DNA of 64,000 bases, taken from the NCBI RefSeq assembly GCF_000208745.1, contig NC_030854.1:28947056-29011055 (forward strand), written 5' to 3'. Both the position numbers and the translations under genes were made by a program. The notes beneath the pieces were generated by a model. The model ran no database searches, was not told the origin of the DNA, and worked only from the letters and a program-made list of their open reading frames with translations. This DNA comes from Theobroma cacao. Its lineage: Eukaryota > Streptophyta > Magnoliopsida > Malvales > Malvaceae. Positions 23,597-35,583 of the stretch are shown here, piece after piece (position 1 is the first letter of the stretch; every line of letters starts with the position of its first letter).

Positions 23597-26500
23597 TCAA
23601 CGCTTGACCCATTGGAAGCTCTTCCTTGCTTTTGCCTTCCCTGGTTTTTTCCTTTCCACCACACGTGGATCCCTTGTCAAGAAACCGGCTGGTTGGACAC
23701 ATGAGCTTTTTAGTAAATATTTTCATAAGATAAAAAAAAATGTAATGATGAAGATTATGATTAAAAGTCCTTGCCAGACCCCAAAAATGGATTAATGGAG
23801 TGTAAATGACCAAGATACAATAATGCACAATCCTAAAAGAGGTAATACCAGCTCTGAGTGGAGGACGTAGCTCTGGCTCAAAATTTTGCAATGCCCTACT
23901 GATTCCCAACTGAATTGCTCCCACTTGGCCTGTCACAAGCAGATAGTCAGCTTCACTTAGAAGGAAGAAAACTAAAGTCAATAGTGCAACAAAGCACTTA
24001 TAAAACATTAAATTTCACCTTAGGCAAACGGCATTAGACTGTTAAATATGAAAGTAAGCTAACTAAGGTAATTAAGGTATCTATTAGATAAGTTTTCCTT
24101 AACACCGTGCACTGAAAGACCACTATACTTGAAATCAAAGTTTGCCACTCTCTAGATGATATCTTGAGTGCAGTATGCCTGTGGTAGCATCCACTTTTTA
24201 AGATTCAACAGCCAATGAACTCCATAACCTTGCAAAATGAACTATGAAGACCAGACTAACTGTTCAAACCTCATCAGCTCAAAAGCATAACTAAGTTATA
24301 TGATAGCATACGAAAACAAATAGAAGGGTATTATACAAATTTTAATCTGGAAGGGAAAGTATTTTTAAGAAGTTGTCTAACATGTAAGAAGGTGGGGCCA
24401 GCCTCCTGGCAAATTTTTAAATGAGAAAAATTGAAGCTCGTATTAGCCAAACCTCACTAAGCTCTATTTACAGACAACAATCAACTTACCAGAAAGGCCT
24501 TCAGCTAGTTAACACTTATCATGTTAAGTGTCATTGCGGTGGCATTTTGCCACCATTTGACATGAGATCATGCAGTGCCAACAAGTTATGGCCATTGGTT
24601 GCAGGTTGGATTTGAGGTGGCTGCAACTAGACATGTAGTATGCCAAGTCAACACGTTAACTAATCTTTCATTAGATTAAACATATTTAGACTGTATACTT
24701 AATAATTTGACTTATTGCAAATAGAAACTAAACTGTCTACCCTCATTCAAAGAACTAGTATTAAACACATGTCAAACATCGTTCACTCTTGCAGAAAATA
24801 AGTAGTGCAATTGTTATCTGTACAACTTGAGAGGATAAAGCATGCCTAAAAATATTTGCAAAATCGCATTTCTCCATGGCTGGTCCCCACAAGTTAAAAA
24901 GCATGAAAATATATTCATCCAATTACTTGTATTAATTCTGTGGCTAACATGCTCAATGCCAGATCAACAGGGTGAAATAGTAAAGACTGCTCCCTTTCTA
25001 TAGGCATAACATTTTTCTTATTCTTGATAAAGCAGCCTGGTCAAGTACAATATAATGAACAAAAACAACTTTTTTAAATTTTCCAGCTTGATATTCATGT
25101 AAAAGTGGTGATGCATAAACTTGAAATCGGAGAAACTCAAGTGTTAAACAAATAAATTTGGGACATTGCTATTAAGGAAACTGTTTTTATTGTTTAGAGG
25201 AAGGAACGAAGTGTAAGTTCAAGGACTTAAGCTTACCTGTAACACCACCTCCTTTAACAGTGCAGTTAATGTCCCAAAGGCCTAAGGTCTTTGTTTCAGA
25301 GAATGGCCGAAGAAGAGCAGCACGATGATCAAGCATTGGGAAATAGACATCAAATTGTTTGTCATTGATGATAAATTTCCCAACACCAGGTTGAACCCAG
25401 ACACGAGCTACACTACATTTTCTTCTCCCAGTACCATAAGCCCTTCCCTTATCGTCTACTTGTCTTACTCTTGCTTTGGCAATTTCCTCCATCTTCAGGA
25501 GTTCTATTTCAGCTCTCATGGATTTCCTTGTATTCTTTTCATATCGCATATCTTCTATAACACTTAAAGGTGGCAATCCATCAACCCCTTCTAAATCCTT
25601 CAGAGCAATCAAACTGTCAAGCATCGCATCTGTGATACCGGATGCTGCAATAAGGTCACCAAATGCACGATTCGGACCTGCAAAAGGGTATAATCTTCCT
25701 CTTAACCCCAAAGATAAATCAAGGTAAAAATGTAGCCAGCACCTTGATTTACAAACAAGGAAACCAAAGCCATAATTTATAAAAATTTTCCTTTTTTATT
25801 TCAGTTCTCATCCTACTCTTCCTTCTATTATACAAAGGCCCCATTAGCCATTGCAATTTGATTCATGTATGATCACACTCGCTGAGTTTTGCTGCAAATG
25901 CTATTCTAAATAATATAAAATTTGCCAATTACGATGAGCTTGATCTCAATGGCAAAAGTAAGTTCCTAGCTATCCTAATCGCCACATTTTCACTCTATGT
26001 TATAACCGCAATGCCAAACTACGCCTAAATTTATTATTTCATCCTTTCAATCCTATAAAAAACATAACAATAAATTGCTACTGAATCTATTTTTTATTAA
26101 CAAAATGGAAGCTTGCCTTTGAGTACGGCAGTGAGCTGCTTCTCTTCTTCTTCAAAATTCTTCTGCTCCTCAACACTATCATCACTCTGGGCAACACTAG
26201 TTTCACCTCCGGTTTCAACAAAATCCCGTACACCTTTTAAATCAAACACGCCATCACCTTTCTCTTCCTCTCCAAAGCTCCACGCTTTATCTTCCTCTCC
26301 AACCAACCAATCCCCTTCCCCACTCTTCTTTCCAGCACCACCGTCTTCCTCACCGGCTGCCGTAGGAGACTCGGTGACGCTGGAGAATCCGGCGAGGTTT
26401 CCGGACTCATCGGAGAAGAGACTGTCGAATTTCCCGTCATTATCTGGGGAAATTTTCCATGGATTGGAAAACGATTGATCTTTTTTATTATCGTTGTTAT

Positions 26501-26636
26501 TGTTTTGATTGGTTGAGAGGAAACGGAGGAGGGAAATGGGAGGGTGTTGAGGGGAGTAGGGATACGGTTGGGATTTTGAGGAAAGGAGGGGTAGGAGACG
26601 GAAATGGGAAGGTTTGGGGAGGAGACGAGAAAGCAT
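23597..26636 (-). CDS. Mitochondrial small-subunit ribosomal protein S9 (uS9m), 4 exons, 377 aa
   Basis: Component of the mitochondrial 30S head; its C-terminal tail reaches the P-site tRNA. Coding exons: 26117-26636, 25237-25677, 23849-23929, 23597-23688 (1,134 bases, phases consistent). Residues 1-40 ([20 protein letters not shown]...) form a basic, acid-free, Ser/Leu-rich mitochondrial presequence; 45-173 are an acidic, Ser/Gly-rich plant extension; the uS9 domain is about 250-377 with [55 protein letters not shown] and the conserved basic tail [19 protein letters not shown]. Intron 1 has a GC donor (AAAG/GCAAGC at 26117/26116), the only donor that keeps the frame [11 protein letters not shown]. 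Length suits plant uS9m (At3g49080 from memory). A bacterial or plastid S9 would lack the long N-terminal extension. Confidence 0.94.
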
Positions 26637-26755
26637 TGTGGAAGGGAAAGGGGTTTGGGGGGGTTGGGAAGTAGAAGGACAGGATTTTCATGCTCTGGGC
26701 AGGGTTTTAGAAATTTGGTAGATTTTGAACCGAACCGCTTCAATTCAAATGTCCG

Positions 26756-26772
26756 TGGGCCAACAAAGCCCA
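26756..26772 (-). promoter_or_regulatory. Paired site II (TGGGCY) elements of the mtRPS9 promoter
   Basis: TGGGCC at 26756-26761 and AGCCCA (TGGGCT on the minus strand) at 26767-26772, 120-136 bases upstream of the ATG. Site II motifs are TCP-factor sites enriched in promoters of plant ribosomal and mitochondrial protein genes, which fits the downstream gene. Confidence 0.6.
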
Positions 26773-26815
26773 AAGATGTCTAACTTTTTGTCAGTATTAT
26801 GATTTTTCTTTTGAT

Positions 26816-27290
26816 TAAAATATCCATCAAATCTTTGTATTTATATATTTTATTCAATTTAAACTTTACATTCAAAATCTAAATAATTTAATTTCTTAAT
26901 TTTAAAAATTACTTCAATATAATTTTTTTTCTCTAATAGTATCCAATTTTATCATTAAAGGGATAACGTTAGTACTAACGTGATACATATTAGTGACATG
27001 ACGTTAACATGATAATGTGGCACCACCACATGGCACAGATGTGATGGCATGACAATGCCACATGACATTGATATGATGACATGGCATTGACAAGTTGGGG
27101 TTCGGTGTCACATGGCAATGTTGATGTGGCAAATTAAAAGAAAAATTTTTCAAAAAAAATCTATGCCAAGTCACAGGAAGTAAATTGAACAAAAATTTTT
27201 AATACATAGACTAAATTGAATAAAATTTAGATGTTGAGAGACTAAATTAAAAAATATTTAAAAAATATAAATATTTAAATAAATAATAAT
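26816..27290. repeat. Third copy (half-element) of the adjacent foldback arm
   Basis: GATTAAAATATCCATCAAATCTTTGTA... through the CATGGCATTGA/ATGTGGCA-rich middle to ...AATATAAATATTTAAATAAATAATA aligns in direct orientation with 27301-27790, including the order of the short (A)CATGGCATTGA words. It lacks an inverted partner arm of its own. Confidence 0.7.
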
Positions 27291-27300
27291 ATATTTATTG

Positions 27301-28500
27301 GTTAAAATACTTGCTAAGTCTTTGTACTTATGCATTTTGTTCAATTTAATCCATATACTTAAAATCAAAGCAATTTAGTTATTTAATTTTGAGAATTGAT
27401 TCAATTAGTCCCTCTTTCTAACAGCATCCAAATTTACTATTAAATGAGATGATGTGAACGCTGACATGGCATTGATGTGGCACTTTTGATAACGTGATAT
27501 TGACATAATGATGTAACACGATCACATGGCACCAATGTGATGACGTGACAGTGCCACGTGCCATTGATATGTTGACGTACCATTAACAAACTGACATGTC
27601 AGTGCTACATGGAAAATTAAGAAAAAAAATTTCAAAAAAAAATTCTGTGCCACATCATGAGGACTAAATTGAACAAAAATCTATAATACATAGATAAAAT
27701 TGAACAAAATTGAGGTTTTTAGGGACTAAATTGAAAAAATATTTGAAAAATATAAATATTTAAGTGGATAATACACATATTAATTAATAAGTCAAATGTT
27801 TATATGAAAAATATTTATGTTGTTAAAAAATATAAATCAATATTTTCTTACTTTATTCTTTGCAAAAATTAAGTTTGAATGCCACGTCATCATGTTAGAA
27901 TAAATATGTTAATTCAAACTAAATTTTTGCAAAGAGATAAATTAATATATTTATTCTAGAATCAAATAATCAAGTAAGAAAATATTTATTTATATTTTTT
28001 AACGTCATAAATCTTTTACATATAAACATTTGACTTATTTATAATATGTGTATCATTTACTTAAATATTTATATTTTTAAATATTTTTTTAATTTAGTCC
28101 CTCAATATTTCAGTTTTGTTCAATTTAGTTCATGTCATATAAATTTTTGTTCAATTTAGTCCCTATAACGTGGCACATAATTTTTTTTTTAAAATTTTTT
28201 CTTAATTTGCCATGCCAACATTGCCATGTGGCATCGACATATTAGCACAATGTCAGCATTATGACCTCATCATATCAATACCACGTGGCACTACTATGTC
28301 ATCACATTTGTGCCGCTTCATCATGTCAATGCCACGTCAACGTTGATGTCATCCCTTTTAACGAAAAAATTGAATGTTGTTAGATGAAGGATTAAATTGG
28401 GATAATTTTCAAAATTAAGTAATTAAATTGTTTCGATTTTGAGTATAGAGACTAAGTTGAACAAATTGTATGAGTATACGAACTTTGTGGGTATTTTGAC
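27301..28500. mobile_element. 1.2 kb foldback (long inverted repeat) element
   Basis: The left arm begins GTTAAAATACTTGCTAAGTC and the right end, reverse-complemented, begins GTCAAAATACCCACAAAG; both continue alike through CAATTTAGT, a CACGTG/CATGGC-rich block, AAATTAAG and on to the centre, where TTTGCAAAAATTAAGTTTGA (from about 27860) pairs with TCAAACTAAATTTTTGCAAA (27920s). Arms are about 580 bases, the loop only about 30, so nearly the whole element can fold. The right arm has a small insertion. No transposase; probably a non-autonomous MULE or foldback-type element. Target duplication not clear. Confidence 0.75.
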
Positions 28501-29233
28501 TTTTTTTTTATTAGAAAAAATTATTTTATATACCTTTGGAGAAATATTTAAATTCTACAAGCCATTATAATATATTCAAAAAATTAATTAATTAATTTAA
28601 TAAATAAAAGACATATCATAATATCCTAATTCTCTGTACAATTTAAAAACTTCACCAACAACATATAGAATAATAATTTTTTTATTAGTAGTATATTTTA
28701 TAAAAAATCTCGAGAAAGGGAAGTCAAATCAACTTTTCATATGGTAGAATTATATGGTTAAATATGTAACTAAAAATTTATATGTTAAAAAAAGAGCTTA
28801 CTTATATAAAAAGTCAATTCTAGCAAATAAATTTTAGAATAAGATCTGAATTTATTAATTTATTTAGATCGATGGATCAAATTTATTATTTTTCTTTAAA
28901 TAAATGCAATTTTACCAATATACTTTCTAATTAATTCAAAAAATAGTCAAAAGTTAACATATTATGTAAAATATACTTTTGCCGTTAATTTTTGATCATA
29001 TTTTAATGGGATTAAATAAGTGAAAATTCTAATCTATGATCCTAAGTAGAGAGGCAAATTTGAACCTTATCCCATAAATCCATAGATAATTATTGGTTTG
29101 CTAAACATTCTTTACAGTTTTAATTCTCATAAAAAGAATTTATAGCTTTCAAAATTATTTAAAGTTTACTTATAAAATTATTATTATTATTTTCCTCTAA
29201 AGCAAGAGGATAACACATCAATTTTGTTATAAG
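28501..29233. other. AT-rich intergenic DNA
   Basis: No gene, RNA or bounded repeat seen. Confidence 0.45.
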
Positions 29234-32200
29234 TAGGGGTGAACAATCAATTAAATCAGTCAAAAAATTATATTAATCGACCCAATCGATTTTGATAGGG
29301 GATTTAATTAAACCAATTGAATTTGCGTTTGATTAATTGGCTTTAGTTGGTTAATTTGGTTTTAACTGACTTAATCGAATTCTTTTTATCTATTAAAATT
29401 TTTTAAAATTTTAATTTACTTAATAGTTTATTTTTAAAAATTATTAGCCTTATGTCTTTTTATGATTAACATAAGATTATTTTGAAAAAAATACAAATTT
29501 TCTTTGATATTAATATAAAACGAATCATTTTCATATTAAAATAAAATCTGTTAGTGACATAAGTTTTTTACATAGTAAAGTAAAATTTATTCCACTATCA
29601 AATTCAAGAATATCTTACGAGAGGAAGAATTGAAAAATTTTCTATATTTTAGGGGTTAATACTTTATAATATAACGTTTATATTACAAATAATGTTATAA
29701 TACATGTTATTATATATATATATATATATTAATGACTTATATAGATTATTTTTGAAAAGGCTTATATAAATTCATCGATCACCATTTAATTATTTATATT
29801 AATTTAATATTTTAATATTGACTTTTTTTTATTTATAATCACTAATTCAATTAAATTTATTAATTGTGGTCCTTGGCTTCCAAATTAAAGACCAAAACTC
29901 TTATTTGAAGTTTCAAATTATTAGAATGGTTGCTCAAAGTATGTTGTACGTGCTATGTACTAATACCTTTTCATCAAAATTTTAATTTTCAATCTAAATT
30001 AAATAAGAAATTAACATTTTTTTAACACAAGATATATAATATCAGATAAATATAAGATACAAAGGATTTTTTAAATAAAAACTATTATAGAAGCTGTTAA
30101 ACTATCCAATTATAAATCTTATTTGGTTTACTGATTAAAGTCCTAATTCTTAACATATGGTTAAAATTATCCTAATGCAAAGTATAGAGAACTTAGTTTA
30201 AAAGATCAAGAGATGATATGTCAAACCCTGCTTTGTAAAATAATTATAATGTCATTCACATGCTCGATAGAATGTTTGTATATTTAGGAAGTTCGAGAAA
30301 TCGTTAAAAGACGATATTGCCCCTAATGGTATCATTAAGTCGATTAAGCCTCGAACTAGTTCAAATAGGAATTTTAAGGTGAAATTAAGAGTTTCACAGT
30401 TCAGGGATGACTCAAAATGGTAATTAGGAGTTCGAGGATCAATTCGGAGTCAAATTGAAATTTTCACTATATAGGGGTAAAATTGTAATTTTTCCATCTG
30501 CGGACAAAATTTGAGATTTTGAGAGAATTTAGATCACATTTGACAAATTGGGGAATGATATGAGTATAAGGGATAAAAAATATGTCTATGGGCAATTTTT
30601 CAGTTTTTGGGGCAAAAATGTAATTTTTGATTTTTACGGGGGCAAAAGTGTAAATATCAAAAATTACTTCACCAAGACTTTGGATAAGTTTGAGAATTTT
30701 ATCTAAGTTATGGATATTTTAAGGAATAATGTGTGGTGGAGATTTAAAGCTTGAAAGATAAGAATTTAAAAAATGGACCAATAATGTAGTGACATGTGGC
30801 AAGTTTAGATTATTATATTATTTAACTATAAAAATCAGCCCACACCACCATTTTCTCTTCATTATGGCCGGCCATAGCAAGAAAACAAAGGGGAAAAGAA
30901 AAACAAAAACCTAGGGGGAGAAATTCAAGGAAAAATTGGTGAAAATTCAAGGAAACAAGTGACCAAAGGTAAAATTTCTTGATTTTGACTTGTGCTTTAC
31001 CTTTCCCATGCATTTCCCATCATTTTCCATGGTTGAATCATGTGATTTGAGGATGAATTCAATTCTGGAAAAATGGGTTAGGAGAGAGAAACTTGTTAGA
31101 TTAATTTGATTTTAAGTTATGTTAGTGTTTTAAGTTAGTTTAGCATATTTAGGAACAAAACAACAAGAAAAGAATTTATTTTCCTCCATTACCATTATTG
31201 GCTGAATTTTCTAGGGGAATATTGGCTGATGATCTTGATGTTTATTTGAGGAATTATGATGAATAATGATGAATTATGAGTCTAGAAAAATAATGGAAAT
31301 TTTTGGAGCAAAAATATGAATTTTTACCCATTAGGGGTATTTTCGTAATTTGCTATCAGGACTGATAATTTGCACCACACTGAGGGACATTAAGTCAATT
31401 TGGGTGCAATTGAGGTATAGAAACTGAAAAAAATTAATTTGAGATTAAATTGGACGCGTTAGTAATTTAATCGGGTAATAGGCCGAATTAGGTCAGCACC
31501 GCATTTAAGCGGTAGTCGGATAAGTTGCATGTCATATCATGCATATATACCGAGCCTGAATTGATTTTATAATGGTCAAGCATTGATGTGGTGAATTATG
31601 TATTGTATATTGTGGATAAGTGGTGAGCAAATTATACTGGTAAAAGTACAGATATTGTGCTTGAAGACTGAGATTAGGAGTACATCGACTCCTAGAACTG
31701 TGAGTGGACAATTTATCGTCTTAAATATCTAGAGTAATTATACTTGTTTAATGCTTTTATTGAATGGTGAGTTTAAATTATAAAATCTTATGTTTTTCAA
31801 TTAAAATATTTTTTAATAAAAATGAGATTTATACTGGTTTTGAAATCAAATATTGTTTTGGGAAAATTGAGTATATAGAGATTGTGTTGAAATTTATAAT
31901 TTTATATGTTATTGAAATTGTGGCTTATAACATTATGGTAGCATGATGGCTAAATTTTTGGGGTTGACATGAAATATATGAATAGTTTTGGATTGGTCTC
32001 GGTAGACTGGATTACATTTATTCGTCATATTATACTACTGGAATTTTTATGGGTCTAGTGGTATATTAAACAGTCACTGCAGTGGTGGGGGTTTCCGTGG
32101 ACTGCCTATGAGAGGGGCACGGTAACTCAATTATATACTTACCTCCGGGAGGAGATGTTGGGTGAAGTATCTCCTGAGGTATGATTTGAGTGCACCTTAC

Positions 32201-33808
32201 GTTCGGGCCACCACGTGAGAGTGAGACTCAGCCAACACCAAGGAACGACTGTGTGTCAGATGTGAAAACATGTTTATGGGTATGTGACAGTTAACAGCCT
32301 TGACGGTCTCAGTGAGATATCTTGACGAAGGTACCCGCGAGAATGATATTGGTAGGGGCCAAGTTTAAGAAATTCATAAGCCGAAAAATTTTGATGAAAA
32401 GAAATTATTTGGTATAGATTGAAACGAATTTTGTGTTATGAATATTATTGAGATATAATATTTTTATATTGTCTCCATTTACTCGGCTTTAGATGCTTTT
32501 GATGGTAATTGTTTACTCACTGGGATTATTTAATTTCACCCCTCTTCCTATCCATTTTTCAGGTTCAAGACTGTTTGTTGATAGTTGATTAAGACGAGAA
32601 TTAATCTCGGAGTTGCATCATAGGAAGTAAAAGTTCGTAGCTCTACACTTTCTTGGTTAGTTAGGGGCCCACGTGTCACTGTAAATGAAATTTCATACTT
32701 TAATTATCTTTATTACTATATGAATAAATTTATTTTACTCTTACGCTACAAAAGTTATTTTAGGAAGACTTTGAAAATATTGTGTTTTAAGAAAATAGAA
32801 TATTTTATTTAATGTTTTTATTTTATTCAAATAGCTATAATTTTACTTTAAACGAATGTTTTAGACTTCAAAATTTAATTTAAATCATGAAATATGTGTT
32901 TCCACTTACATATTACATTTTTACGGATTTCAAAATTTTCAAAAAAAAAAGAAAAAAAAGAATGACGAAAATACCCATGTGAGCTAGAAAATAATATTTT
33001 ATTGTTTTAAGTTGGAAACAACTTATGATTTCTTGAAATGCAAGATTTAATAACTGTCGTTCACTGGGGAGATGCGGAAGTTGATGTTAATCCTTGCGGG
33101 GTTTCGATCGGCATTCGGGGTAATGAGTGCTTATCGAGACGTCGCGGCGGTTGTCACGGGCTCGATGGGAGTTCCGGGTCGTGACATGATAAGAATTGAA
33201 TAAATAGTTCTTAATTAATTAATTACTAGTTTAGATTTTTTGTAAGTACTTTGTAATTTTTGTAAATAATTTGTTCAAAAAAATTGATTAATAAAAAATT
33301 CTAAGTGAAATGATGGTCAAGTAATTTGTAAATAAATAAATTTTGATAAACAAGCAATAATATTTGTTTCGCATTATGTTTAATTTTTTATAAGTGTTTT
33401 TTACGAGTATATCAATGATATTAATGTTTAAATAAAGATTTATAAAAATATAAATGGATTTTTTTTGTTGCATTGGGAAGTTGAATATTTTTTTGAGAGG
33501 AAGGAAGTTGAATGCTGACATGGATTATATATTTATATACATAAAAATAAATAAATGAAAATTTAAATCAACAAAATAATAATAATGAAATTATGTCCTA
33601 TTTGTTATTTGTTTGATACAGTCCAAAATTTTAATTTATATATAAGTATTGAGAAATTGTTTGAGTGAGATACATGCAAGATTTATCTTTAAAAATGGTG
33701 TATATATTAAGACACTTAATTCAATTAATTAATGTAAAATTTTTTAATTAAATTAACCTATTTTTTTCAATTAAATCGATTTTAATCGACTTTTACTCAC
33801 TTCTTATT
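29234..33808. mobile_element. Candidate AT-rich TIR element split by the solo LTR
   Basis: Left text TAAGTAGGGGTGAACAATC...AATCGACCCAATCGATTTTG and right text AATCGATTTTAATCGACTTTTACTCACTTCTTA look like inverted ends of a family whose copies begin GGGGTGA. The intervening host-like part would be about 1.6 kb once the 2,968-bp LTR and its duplication are removed. No coding content. The two ends could also belong to two different copies. Confidence 0.3.
30219..33186 (+). mobile_element. Solo LTR, 2,968 bp, Ty3/gypsy-type
   Basis: Begins TGTCAAACCCTGC and ends GGGTCGTGACA, giving TGTCA...TGACA inverted termini, and is flanked by perfect 5-base duplications TGATA (30214-30218 and 33187-33191). 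Inside are a TATA box (CTATAAAAATC, about 30827-30837), a leader-like stretch after it and GC-rich 3' text (33060-33180) unlike the AT-rich flanks. Long LTRs of this kind are typical of chromovirus/Tekay-like gypsy elements (inference). No gag-pol sequence is present, so the internal region was lost by LTR-LTR recombination. Confidence 0.88.
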
Positions 33809-35549
33809 AGAGGTTTTGAGTTTAGATTCTAGGTTAGAGATCTTCTGAGTACTTCATGGGCTGAGATGGATGCTAATTTAATCAATACTAACACAGGCCC
33901 TCATTGACCATTTTTATTGGGCTGCCATATCATTTCCAAAGAGACTTCTGGCCAGTTCAATCACATTATCATTTATCCAGCCTTTTTTATTATATTTTCT
34001 AACTGGTTCATTCTAAAATTCTCTCTTCTATATGATTCTCCCAAAAAAAAAAAAAAACAAAAGAAGGAAATCTCTCTTATCTTTCTAGCAAGATGCTTAT
34101 GACCAATGCTTTGAATTTAAATATAAGAAAAAAAAGATCTCTTCCTTATTGTGAAATAATAAATACATGTTTTATATATAGTTGTATCAACTTTTTCTTG
34201 TAATTTTTGTATGATTAATTGCAATTTACTTTTAAGAATAAAATTTTAAGTTCGGATTATTCAGATCATCGCGTTTTTTTATAAAAAAAGGATTTTTATT
34301 GTTATATAAGATATTTATGGTAAATACAAAGTGACAAGTCATTCCTGCAAATTGATAGATGACCATTGATTGATCCTCACTATATATGTTAAAACATTTG
34401 AAGCAAAGTGAATCCATGCCAATAATTGGTGGTAAATAGTAGCATAGCTTTTTGCTTGGGTTCATAAATCTCTCCTTGAAATCCAGCTGTTAAAAGCCTA
34501 GGACAGTTTTGTCAACACTATCTATCAAATTTTCAGCTCTAAAGGAAACACTTTCTTGAATAAAACCTTCTCTTTCTTTTCTTTTTCTTCCTCTTTTATC
34601 ATCTTTTTTTTCCCTTTGGACCCAACAGAGAATTCCTATGTGGGGTTGTAAGTATAGTGTAGGGAGTGATGAAATGGAGATATCCCACTGAATTGGTTAA
34701 AATTTTCCAATCAAAGCCTTTATTTAGGTTATCTTGGAAATCTAGTAGATCCCTAAAAGAAAAGGTGGTAATGATAGAATTGCTCAACTAGAATACATCA
34801 ATATCAAGGGACCCCATTAGGCTTTTTCTGCCCTTGACTTGTGATGGAAGTAGTTCCCTAAGTAGTGATCAAGTGGTGTGATGATGATGACAGTAGAAGA
34901 TTTGCAATTTGATATAACTTGGCCACAATCCTGCCCAACTTCTTAAAGCAAATCAAGGAGAGATCTACTTCTCTCTCCCCCCTTCATAATCTCAAACCTA
35001 AGAAATTCTGTAACGAGGAAGTATAATTACGAAATTAATAAAGGTTTCTCTATTTTTCCTTTCTGATTAATGATGTAATTACCTATAAGATAATATTTTG
35101 ATTATGGAAATCGTGTACTTTATTATGCAGGAACTTAGATAATAAACGAATCAAAAACAATTAATATCATAAAAAATTTGAATGGATAACACATATAGAG
35201 TCAGTGAATTATTCTTCGTAGCGAGAATATGTACTTTAAATGCACAGGTATAAGACTGGAATTTAGAATTCCATTTTGCATAAGGTCCACGTAGTTACTT
35301 ACGAGACAATTTCTCGACCAAGTGAAATGTGTACTTTATTATGCTTTTTACAAATTTGATTTATATAGTGTCTCTTATGGTTGCCAATGCTTTCCATCAA
35401 CTAGTTTCCGTCAAGGGTCCTACATTATTTCTCATTGGAAAGAAAAGTCAAAAAAGCTTATGTGTGGAGGAAGTGGTGCAAAAGAAGATAGAAATTGCAC
35501 CAGACATAGGAAGAGTAGTTTTTTTTTTTGTTTAACAAGACATATATAG

Positions 35550-35583
<34 letters not shown>

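Noticed and set aside
26237..26773. 178-codon minus-strand frame over mtRPS9 exon 1
   Set aside because: Different frame from the recognised protein; composition (Pro/Ser-rich) is a shadow of exon 1.
35553..35583. (GA)n and (TA)n runs across the window as possible regulatory sites
   Set aside because: Ordinary microsatellites far from any recognised gene start; recorded under the intergenic entries only.
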